DNA of 64,000 bases from Owenia fusiformis. Taxonomy: Eukaryota > Annelida > Polychaeta > Sabellida > Oweniidae. Of the stretch, positions 25,201 to 37,200 are shown piece after piece. The stretch lies in assembly GCA_903813345.2 (NCBI GenBank), contig CAIIXF020000010.1:7493169-7557168 (forward strand), in the 5' to 3' direction. The translations under genes and the position numbers were made by a program. The notes under the pieces were generated by a model. The model was not told the DNA's origin and ran no database searches. It saw only the letters and a program-made list of their open reading frames with translations. The first letter of the stretch is position 1, and every line of letters begins with the position of its first letter.

Positions 25201-28200
25201 AATTTGCAATTTGTAATATTGCAAATTGTTATACAACAATCTAGCTAGCACTGTATGATTGGTCAAAATAGGGTCACATGGCATGGAGTATCTGGTGGTT
25301 TTCAATGCCCATGCTAATCAGATAAGATATCTCTGGTCCAGATTTGGTTATAAAATGGATAAACCTCTGTCGGAGGAAAGTTTTATTTTGTTATAAAAAC
25401 ATAACGTAAAGGTGGGGACAAGTGAGATATGTGACATTTTCGCAAGATGATATTCCACTAGCCCATCAGGCTTCGTGGAATATCACTCGTGAAAGATACC
25501 AGGTATTCACATCAATAGAATGAAATATTTGTTCAATATCAAAGTAAACACCCAAAATATCAAATTATTTAAGTTCTGTAAAATCTGAAAGCAATTTTTT
25601 AAACTGAAACGGGGATGGAAATAAAAACCAATATTGATATAACCTGAAAAATATTTGTTAATTTAAATAAATATTACATTATACTTACAATTTGCTTCAA
25701 CCTTATTTATATCATTTTCTATTGTACATGTTACGCCTGGTTCATTAGAGGAGTAGCTTATTTTGTAACCAACTGCATTTGGAACAGGTTTCCACTTGAT
25801 ATGGATATATGTGGACTTTATTTCATCTGACTCAAGAGATGGAATCCCAAGAGGCGTTGCCCCCACGGTGACATCATCTGATTTTTCACCCTCACCCTGA
25901 CTGGTTAAAGCTGAGACCTGAAGAATAAAAATAAAAGAAATAGATAATAAAATGTGTATGTGTAACTTCATTAAGTCATTTAATATGACTCAGTGCATTG
26001 AGTTTTGCGCGGGATTTTATCATCTATTCAATGATTGAGGAAATAATGAATGGTATTTAAGCATAATGAAACACGTTAGTGTGCATTGCAATTGGTCTTT
26101 TTCATGAATGTGTTATATGTATGTGAAGTCACTCGGTCGTTGCAGTCAACGATGTTTCTTATATGTGAGCTGGATACTATGCACTTGATCTTCATTTTGT
26201 TTTTACTATGAAGCATGATAGCAAAGTAGCTACAACTGATTCCTGTGTAAATTGTTAAATTATTTTGATTATTTTATCTGGACCATATTTTAACGGAGTC
26301 CATTATTTTTTTGTGAACGTTGGTTACTAATGTATATTGCCGTATTCATATTGACTGGTATCAAGCTTGGGAGATGCAGCATTGGGGGAATGTGTGGTGG
26401 GGTACTTTTATATTCCTCCTTTAAGTGTAAGGTAGATCGTTTAGGCATAGATTAATGCCAATTGTTATTGAACAACACCGGGCAGCTATTGGACTATTTA
26501 ACAGATGCGCGAGCCTCGCGTCCGGGTCAATATACACGGCTTTAAAAACAAACGCCATGGTATCACTGATTAACTTATTCAAAAAAATCATGATACTTGC
26601 GACACTAAACTGTAAATTTGTCATAGTCATTCTTTTGATTATTGGAGGAATACATCCGAATCCTGGTCCCGATCGAGTGCTTGAAAACAATAAAACATTG
26701 ACTCTCGCTCACAGTAACATCAATAGCATAAAACCTATTGAGGATACTCACGAGGTTAAATTTGCCGATCTTCAATTGTTTATAGAAGAAAACAACGTAG
26801 ACATATTGTGTCTTTCTGAAACGAAATTATCTGACCAAATACCAGATAATGAGATAACCTTTTCTGATTTTCATGCGCCTTTTAGACGAGATCGCACGCG
26901 TCACGGTGGGGGAGTCTGTATTTATGTATCTGACCACTTATTTTGTAGACGAAGGCAAGACTTAGAACCACCTGACATTAAATTAGTATGGGTTGAAATA
27001 AGAGTTAGGCATCTAAAAATTTTAGTAGCCTCGTGCTATAGGCCACCCGGTCAAAATCGAGATCAAATGGAGAATTTTTTAACGAGACTCGAGCAAAGTC
27101 TGAATGTTGTAAATAATGAAAACACCTTTGGAATTTGGATTCTTGGGGATTTTAACTGTGGGTCAAACGAATGGGTTCCGGGTCATATCAATACGATTTT
27201 TGACAACGAGTTTAGCAATTTTGTAAAAACATTCAATATGACCCAACTGATAAAAGAAACAACTCGTCTTAATTATTTACGTGATCTAATCTTAACAGAT
27301 GCACCGGCTATTTCAGAAAATGCCTGCATATCTCGTCCACTTTTAAATCATCGTACTGAAGGTGACCATAGAACAATATTAACGGATATTTTGACCACAA
27401 TACCCAAGAAATCAACATTCATAAGGAAAATCTGGGATTTTTCAAATGTCAACTATAACAAACTGACTGAGTCCTTAATTTCTGCACCATGGGATGTCTT
27501 TTTTACTTTTGATGATATTGAAGATACGTGTTCAATGATTACGGACTTTCTGAAATCTACTATGCAAGATTGTATACCCAATAAAGTAGCCACTGTGAGA
27601 CCTGACGATAAACCGTGGATAAATGGATACATTAGAAAAATGAGTAGAATTAAAAACAGAGCGTTTAAAATGGCCCACAAAACGGGAAGTTTGTTAGATT
27701 GGGACATATACAAGCTTCATAGAAATAGATTGGTAAACCTGGTTAAAAGATGTAAAATTGAGTATTATGAGAAAGTATCAAACATTTTAAATGACAAATT
27801 GACACCTCCTAAAAAATGGTTCGCTGTTTTAAAACAGATATATGGTCATAAAATTAATCAAGGGGTACCCAGTCTAATTGAAAATGACATAATCTTAGAT
27901 GACGATGCTGAAAAGGCAACTGTTTTAAATAAATACTTCACTGATATGTGTACTGTTGATGAGAATCTAGCTCACTTTCCAAATAATGAAGTTAATGTTG
28001 AACAGACACTTGATTTAATAACAACAAACCCGACTGAGGTTCATGACTTGAGGTTCAAATTGAATATATCCAAAGCCGGGGGATGGGACGAGCTTCCTAA
28101 TAAATTTTTAAAACTTTGCGCTGATTATATAAGCGAACCAATATCGCGTTTATTTAATTTATCCCTAGCCAAGGGCATTTTTCCATCCATGTGGAAGAAA

Positions 28201-31200
28201 GCACACGTCACCCCAATCTTTAAAAAAGATGATCCACATATTAAAAGTAATTTTCGGCCAGTATCCCTGTTGTGTTCACTATCAAAAGTCCTTGAAAAAA
28301 TAGTGTTTAATAGATTATACAATTTTGTCAAGGATAAGATAACTTTTCGTCAATCTGGATTTACACCACTTGACTCTACAATTAATCAACTTATCCGCAT
28401 AGTTGATGAAATAAGCTTTGCTCTCGACAACGGTAAAGAAGTGAGGCTAATTTTTCTTGATATAAGCAAGGCTTTTGACAAAGTTTGGCACACGATGTTG
28501 ATTTATAAATTGAGAAAAGTTGGAATTGGTGGAAGTCTGCTAAAGTGGATCAAATGTTATTTAAAAAATCGTTTGCAAAGAGTAGTTGTCAATGGAAAGC
28601 ACTCAGACTTTTTGCCAGTTAGAGCAGGAGTACCACAAGGCTCCGTTCTTGGACCGCTCCTTTTTCTTATTTTTATTAATGATCTTGTTGACCATGTTCA
28701 GAGTAATCTTTATCTGTTTGCGGACGATTCATTTGTTTTTGAAATTGTTGAAGACTCGGATAGGACCACTGTAAAACTCCAGACTGACCTTGATAATATT
28801 AGAGACTGGGCTAATGATAACCTAATAACATTTAATGCTTCCAAAACACATACCATGACCGTTTCTCATAAACAATTTAAACCTCAACATGCAGACTTGT
28901 TCTTTGATGGTGTCAGACTAGAGTCTACAAACAAACACAAACATCTAGGGGTAATTTTTACACCCGATTTAAAATGGAATGAGCATATAACCACCACCTG
29001 TACTAAAGCCACAAAATTAGTAAATCTTATGGCAAAACTAAAAACAATACTACCTAGACAAACCCTAGATACTATATATAAACTTTATGTTAGACCAATA
29101 ATCGACTATGGTTGTGTAATATATGATAATACTTCTGAAAGGGCTAGCCAAATGATTGAGAACATACAATATAGAGCATCTTTGGTGGTCACTGGGGGAA
29201 TGAAAAAATCAAGCTATGTAAAAACAATAAACGACCTTGGATGGTCAACATTAAAACTTCGAAGAAACTACTTTAAGATTCTAATACTCGCAAAAATTAT
29301 TTATGGGAAAACTCCCAATCATTATAAAAACATTCTTCCAGGAAAGGTCTTTGACAGAACAAATTACGACTTAAGATCAGCAGGTGAATACCAGTTAATT
29401 AAGACTAAAAGTAATTTTCATCGAAACTCTTTTATTCCCTCTGTCATAAGGACGTGGAACGACCTTCCAAAAGCAATAAAAGATAAAACCACTTTTAACC
29501 TTTTCAAATTTGAATTGAAAAGACATTTATTTAATCAAAATAAAAGGTTTCAGAAACTGTATTATTGCGGCGACCGCAAAGTTAATATAATTCATGCCCG
29601 TTTTAGATTAGGCCTCATGCAACTGATTTCGCATTTATTTTCCATGAGGTTGATCGACTCTCCAAGTTGTCCCCTCTGCGGAAATGGTAATGAAACAATC
29701 ACACATTTTATCCTTAGCTGTCCATCTCTCAACGTTCAACGAAACGATCTACTAAACACGCTTAACAAAATATGCATAGACAAACCCTCGATTAGTTTGA
29801 CAACAAATCATGAAAAAGTGAACATTATTCTCAATGGGAATACTTTTCTTTCTGACGAGGAAAACAAATTATTATTCGAAGAACTCCATCGATACTTCAT
29901 TAATTCACGAAGATTGTAAAAATAATCTTATGTCTCCCAATGCTGCACCCCCCCCCCCCTTTTTACCAATGATAACATTAAATAATGTGTATGGAAAACA
30001 TTTTGTATTAGCTGATAGCTATTAATGTAATCCAATAAATATAGTATTACACAAGATAATAAAAGATAACTAGACATGTAAATTGAACAAGTTCAATTTA
30101 AGACTCCAGATTTCAAATTTTTTTCAAGCTGAGTCATCCAATTACTTATAAGCTGAGTCATTCAGAATAAGCTGAGTCAGCCAGAATATAGACATTTAGA
30201 CAACTCTTAAGAATGTTATCTTCGACTCCATTGGCGTAACATGGGGATATCATCATATCGACTTTTCAAGACTTCAAACCGCCATAACTATTTAACCAGA
30301 AGTTGGATCAAAATTTGATTTAAAGATTCGGATTCCTGAGAAAATTCTACCCTTAATCCATAACTTATACGTTAAATTTGGAGAACTTTTTATTTTGACC
30401 TACTTTTTGGACACCATGTCTCAAAAGTGGGTCAAAATACTTTCTGACGGCAAAAGGCTACCACTATTAGCATACTCTTCGCTACCTCTGCACAAAATTT
30501 CGAAGCAAATCATTTAAGTGTAATGTCAGAATCGCAAAAATAAGGAAAAACTATGAATTTGACCTAGATTTTGACCTAGGCATTTTGGTGTCCAAATTTT
30601 AAAGCTAGATAGCCTCCAAGGTCCCCTTCTTTTCTTGGCTTTCAGAATGTTAAGCTGTACTCAGTCTATATCTGGTATTTTACACTTCAAAAAAATATTT
30701 TTTCTCATTGACATAACATGGAGCACCAAATTTAGTGATTTTTGAGCTTTCAAAACGCCATAACTTCCGAACCGAAAGTCGGACTGCAATTTGGTTTGCA
30801 GATTTGGATTCCTGAGAAAATTCTACCCTTAATTCATAACTCATACGTTAAATTTGCAGAACTTTTTATTTTGACCTACTTTTCGGACACCATATCTCAA
30901 AAGTAGGTCAAAATACTTTCTGACGGCAAAAGGCTAACACTATTAGCACACTCTTTGCTACCTGTATACAAAATTTGGAAGCAAATCATTAAAATGTAGT
31001 GTAAGAATCACAAAAATAAGGAAAAACTATGAATTTGACCTAGATTTTGACCTAGGCATTTTGCTGTCCACATTTTGAAGCTAGTTGGCTTTTGAGGTCC
31101 CCTTCTTATAAAAGCTATCATTATATTAAGCTGTACTCAGTCTATATCTCGTATATTACACTTCAAAAAAATCTTTTTTCCCATTGACTTAACATGGGGC

Positions 31201-34200
31201 ACAAATTTAGCGATTTTTGAGCTTTCAAAACGCCAAAACTTCCAAACCGGAAGTCGGATCGAAATTTGGTTTGCAGATTCAGATTCCTGAGAAAATTCTA
31301 CACTTATTTCATAAGTCACATGTTGAATTTGGAGAACTTGTTGTTCTGACCTACTTTTCGGACGCCATATCTCAAAATCGGTAAGAGTAATCAAAAAAAG
31401 ACAGGACACTTATGAAAGCGCCTTTTTTAAGCTATGTGTTGAAAAAAAGATCGAAGAAAAACGACGAATGGTGACAAAGATAATTGACAGAATGTTGAAA
31501 TTTTAAGATTTGACCTAGTTTTTGACCTTTGACCTAGATAAAAATTTGACCTAATTTCCCAGAAACTAGGTCTCATTACCTAGTTGACTATGTTAGCAGA
31601 TTTAAGTAAGTCCTTCTAGTTGCTGAGAAAACTGGGAGAGAAAGAATAATAATAACTAGACTTTGGAAATTGAACAAGTTCAATTTCAGACTCCAGATGA
31701 CAGATTCGTTTACTCTGAGTCATCTAGAATAAGCCGAGTCATCTAGAATAAGCCGAGTCATCCAGAATAAGCCGAGTCATCCAGAATAAGCCAAGTCATC
31801 CAGAATAAGCTGAGTCATCCAGAATAAGCCGAGTCATCCATAATAAGCCGATGGATGGATGAATGGATGGATGGATAGGATAGGAAGGATAGGACAGAAT
31901 AGGAAGGAAGGATAGGATAGAATAGGAAGAAAGGATAGGAAAGGATAGGAAGGATAGGATTGGATAGGATAGGCTAGGTGGGATGGATATAGCCGAGTCA
32001 TCCAGAATAAGCCGAGTCATCCAGAATAAGCCGAGTCATCCAGAATAAGCTGAGTCATCCAGAATAAGACGAGTCATCCATAATAAGTGGACGGATGGAT
32101 GGATGAATGGATGGATTGATAGGAAGGACAGGACAGAATAGGAAGGAAGGATAGGATAGAATAGGAAGGAAGGATAGAATAGGATAGAATAGGAAGAAAG
32201 GATAGGATAGGAAGGATAGGATAGGATACGATAGAATAGGAAGAAAGAATAAGATAGGACAGAATAGGAAGGATAGGATAGGATAAGAAGGAAGGATAGG
32301 ATAGGATAGGAAGGATAGGAAAGAAGGATAGGATAGGATGGATGGATATGATAGATGGATGGATTTTTCAATATTTTCTTCACTACTCTTGACTTTCTAT
32401 CAGGATACCATCATATTAATTTTTTCGATCTTGCGCATGCTTATTGGCAGGTTAAAAAAAGTTTTAAAATGTCATAACTTTTGAACCGGAAGTCAGATCG
32501 AAATTTGGTTTGCAGATTCGGATTCCTGAGAAAATTTTACCCTTAGTTCATATGTCATACGTTGAATTTGGAGAACTTTTTGTCGTGACCTACTTTCTGG
32601 ACGCCATATTTAAAAATCGGTAAGAGTAATCAAAAATCTAATGTCATATCTTTGCTTTGGCTTTTTCCAAGCTACATGATGAAAAAAAGATTTAGGAGTT
32701 ACGACAAACAACGACGAAGATAAATGACAGAATGTTGAAAATGTAAGATTTGACCTAGTTCTTGACCTTTGACCTAGATAAAAATTTGACCCAATTTCCG
32801 AGAAACTAGATCTAGGACCTAAATGGACCATATATAAGACTTGACTCAATATCTTCTAGTTAACGAGAAAACTGGGAAAGAAAAATAATAAAGAATAATA
32901 ATAAAGAATAATAAAGAATAAGAATACTGACAAAAACAATAGACTCCAGATTGACATCTGGAGTCTAATAAGAAGAAAACTGGCAAAAGCAATAGACTCC
33001 AGATTTTCAATCTGGAGTCTAATAATAAAATAATTAAAAATTTAAAAATAAGTAATCAAGAAATAAGAAATGAGAAATGGTAGATTCAAAATGGACAATA
33101 CTCAGCAATATCACAACTTTTACTTGTAGTCTGAAATTTTTCGATAACTTGTAACTCAGATTTATTATTTTGTTCTTCACACAGAGGAGACTTCCTAAAC
33201 TTCAAAGATGCCATCAGGTTCACACGATCAAGTGTGTATTCGAAAGAAAATAGATGTGTTGTAAGGCTATATATTTTATGAGGTAGCTATCGCACACTTT
33301 GTCAGTTGGTGTAAGTTTAAGATGGTTATCGTGCATACCTCAAACACATCCAAGAATTGGATTTTTCGTATATGTAGCATGAACTTTACAACAGGTATTA
33401 ACAATGACCGTGATATATCAACATTTATCGTATGATTTGTAAAATGAAGCCTTCTGATTGGTCAGTTCTTGTGCTGTAACAATCTGTATTGCTACTGAGA
33501 TTGTCCCCATTGATCATCTCCGTCGCAATACAGAAAATATTGGTACAGAGGGGACATTCTCAGTAGCAATACAGAGGATCACACGATAAAAATGTTATAG
33601 AATGATTTGAAGTGCAATACAAGATATATTCTGGTCTCGATATTCTGTATTGGCACTCGACTTCGTCTCATTCCAAAACGGAATTTCTTGAGCAGAATAT
33701 ATCCTGTATTGCGCTTCAAATCATTCAATAACTTTTAGTACTTACATATATTATGTACTTCTTTTTCCAATCCAGGTTAGATATTATAGTACTAAGACTA
33801 GTAGTGTATAGCATCAAAATAGGCGCTCCAGTATCATTAGCAGAATAATATACCTAAAATGCAATGTCAAATAATAATATGAACTTTAAGTCACTGTAAA
33901 TACACCTGGGAATAGCAGTGTATATACAAAGATAATCAGTTGAAAACATTTTCAAAAGCCTGCTTGATCATTATACAGTTTTTTATTTAGGTGTTATTCA
34001 TACCTGTTTTTATTCAATTAGTACCCTAAAATAATATAAACTTGAGATATATTAAACATAATATAAAATATATTGAGTAAATTGGCACACGATGAGAGCA
34101 TTTTATTCCTTTTTCTCATTGGTCATTCTTGGATCCAAGAGTTTTTTGAACGCAAAACACAAACCACTGAACACTGTCCACAAAAAAGTTGGAGACTACA

Positions 34201-37200
34201 CAGCAAACATTTCTCAATGTTGATTTAACAAAACATCAACCTTGATTCAACATTGATCTTCTCAAGCATTGAAAAAGCAATATTTGCCCAAGTGTTATTT
34301 CAGTGCTGAATCAAGCTTGAGAATATCAATGTTTAATCAAGCTTGATTTTAAGGTTGATTCAGCATTGAGGTTTTTCAATGTTGAATCAAGCTTGATATC
34401 AAGCTTGAATCAACCCTGATCTGCCATCAACATTGATTCAACCTTGGGAAATATTTGCTGTGTATAACAATGTGTCACCACATCTGGTGGCAAATTAATA
34501 ATAAATTCACATATAGCTAGGCAAGGTGTTTCCAATTCCAGCAAATCAGAACACGCTATATCATACAAATGCATTCCATTAAATAACCAACAATGCATTG
34601 TATGGTTGTCAAGGTGAGGAAATTGAAACTAGTTTGCCAACTTGACCCTTGCAAAATGATTCATTGAAAATATGTTCTTTTAGTGATTTTATATCTTTCA
34701 GATGATTTTGTAGAAAATATTTTGCAACGTGTGAAAAGAATTTAAGCCCAAAACTCAATGCATTGTAGTTGCATCATTCCACTCAGGTGTTGTTTCCTAA
34801 ACTTTGCATTCCCGCTACACGCTCATGAAAAGATTTGGAAACAAGACCTTCGATGGAATGATTCAACAACACACTTTGCACTGAGTCCAGGGCTTAAATC
34901 CTTAATAATTATATCAATTTGTAATTATAGAAATGCAGGGTTCCCACGACATTTTGAAATCAATACCATTACTTCCCTCATACTATTGGGAACTAGAAAA
35001 ACAGCAACTCCACGGAGTAGCAAATCCCAAAAAACAAAACATGTTTTGGTAAATAGCGGCCATATAAAATTTAAGCCAAATCCATCCACTGGTATTTGAA
35101 TTATTAGATTGTGTTTTTATGAAACATGGTTGCCATTTTGAAATTCAGCTGTCATCTTTAGATTTCTCCTTTAGCAGAGCTCCTATGTCCAAAGGCATCA
35201 GCATATATTATACAATTAATCCAAATCTGTCAACTGGTACTTTAGTTATCAAAGGTAACATTGTTTTATGAAAAATGGTGGCCATTTTGAAATTTAGCTG
35301 CCATCTTGAAAATCCCTTCTCCAACAGAGCTCCAATGTCCCTAGGCATCAGCATGTAAAATTTGAACCAAATCCATTCAATGGTACCTGAGTTATCAAAG
35401 ATAACGTTTTTTACAAAAAATGGCCACCATTTTGAAATATGGTGGCCATCTTGAAAATGTCTTCTTCAGCAAGGCTCCTTTGTACCTGAGCAACAGCATA
35501 AAAAATTTGAACCAAATCCATCCACTAGTATTTGAGTAATCAAAGATTATATTTTTCCGAAAAATGGCCGCCATTTTGAATTTAGTGGCCTTATTGAAAA
35601 TTCCTTCTACACCCATAAGGCATAAGCCTATAAAATTTCAATGAAATCCGTCAACCGGTATTTGAGTTATTGCCCGGACACACGAACAGATGGACGAACG
35701 GACGGACAGCTTTTGTATATCCCCCTCGAACTTCGTTCGGTGGGATAATGACCCTTATGAAGACTGCATGTAATGTTCTTTATCAAAGCAATATTGTAAG
35801 TAAAGTGACGGTAATGTTCATACTTCATGTATTCAATTTACGAAACAGATATATCAAAGATGGTGGAAACACTTTTCAAACAAAACATGATTACATAGAT
35901 CACCTTATATTGGTTAATAAAGCCATTGGGCTTTGCTGGTGGTTGCCAGGAGACAAGCACACTCATATCAACATTGTCCACTGCCACTTGGTCTCCAGTA
36001 ACATGAGCCACTACATGTCTGGGCTTAGAGGGAACTAAAAAAAAGATTACAGTTCAGATTTTTTCATTTCTACCTGGTTTCAACAAGAGAGAATTGGCTT
36101 TATGACTTCAATTTTTGTATGTTGCTATAATAACCTTTGACTGTCCTTATTTCTCTTTTTATCAAACATATAGTTTGATGGGATGTATATGGATTCTACT
36201 ACTGGAAGATGTGGTTTAGTTGAATGTAAAATGTCTGCAATTGAATGATGTAGTTTATTTATTTAGTTTATAGATGTTTTTGGTTCTACAACAGGAATGT
36301 GAATGTGTGGCCAAAGTCTTCATGACGACATTATTAGGTGCAACCTTAGCATTTTTACCACTTTAAACATTTCTTTTCATTTTTTCAAGTTTCATAAGAA
36401 TCTCATAAAAAAGATATCTGAGCAGGTTCAGAGTTTGCACCAAACGCACCCCTTCCTAATTTTAATGCACATGTACTTAATACATACCTCCTTCTTTTGT
36501 TTTCACAATTACTGGTCCGACACTATCGAAGACAATAGTATGATTGAAGACAACACTAACGGTGACTTGATACCGTGTTCCAGGTTTCAGATTTTTCAGC
36601 ATATATGAGGTTCTATTACTAGTGTATTTGATGTTTCCAATAGTGTAATTCGACTCATGATTTCCATTTTCATCATGGAAGCTGCAAAAAATTTCAAAAA
36701 ATATTAATCAAACAATGTATTACTCTGAATAAAAGGACACACTATTTTTATCTGAACTAGAAATCGGCAACTACACAGAGTTGCAAATACCAACAAACAA
36801 AATATTCATGCAACTGTATATATCCCAATGTAATATTTACCATCTACTTTACCCATGGTTTACATATATAAAAAGACATTGGCCAAATCGTACATAAGTG
36901 GCCATTTTGAATTGAACAGCATAAAGGACACCCAGTATTAATTTGTATTAATCTGAACAGCAAATAAGATATCATGCAGCTCAGTTAAGAAAGTAGTAGA
37001 TACCACTGGCGGATCTGGGGGGCCTTATTGGTCACAACTGGGCCTTTTAAGGCCTTATTTTTTGATTCAAGGCCAAATTTTGAAGAAAATGGGCCTCAAA
37101 ATTTCAAAATTTGGGCCCTCTTATGGTTTTTTTTCTCAAAATTTTTTCCACGCAAGCACGGAGGATTTTTTCTCTGACCTAAAATTTGGGCCCCCCTTAT

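Larger units (their letters stand above)
30073..33025. repeat. Composite satellite-like block in the largest SORL1 intron
   Basis: Four long copies of about 470 bases start near 30280, 30758, 31230 and 32465 and share TTCGGATTCCTGAGAAAAT-like and ACCTACTTTT-GGAC blocks. AAATTGAACAAGTTCAATTT, a perfect hairpin, occurs at 30078 and 31667, followed by AGACTCCAGAT. The block ends with two AGACTCCAGAT...ATCTGGAGTCT hairpins (32941-32968, 32994-33021). Inside are the 19-bp and 5-bp arrays listed next. No coding frame. Confidence 0.75.

Noticed and set aside
27453-28774. Short frames on either strand within 26455-29919
   Set aside because: Shadows of the retrotransposon ORF.
31796-32383. Ser/Pro/Tyr-rich open frames
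   Set aside because: They are translations of the AGGAT and GGAT microsatellites.
34758-35099. 113-codon plus frame
   Set aside because: It runs from plain intron into the start of element D and has no domain or conserved pattern.
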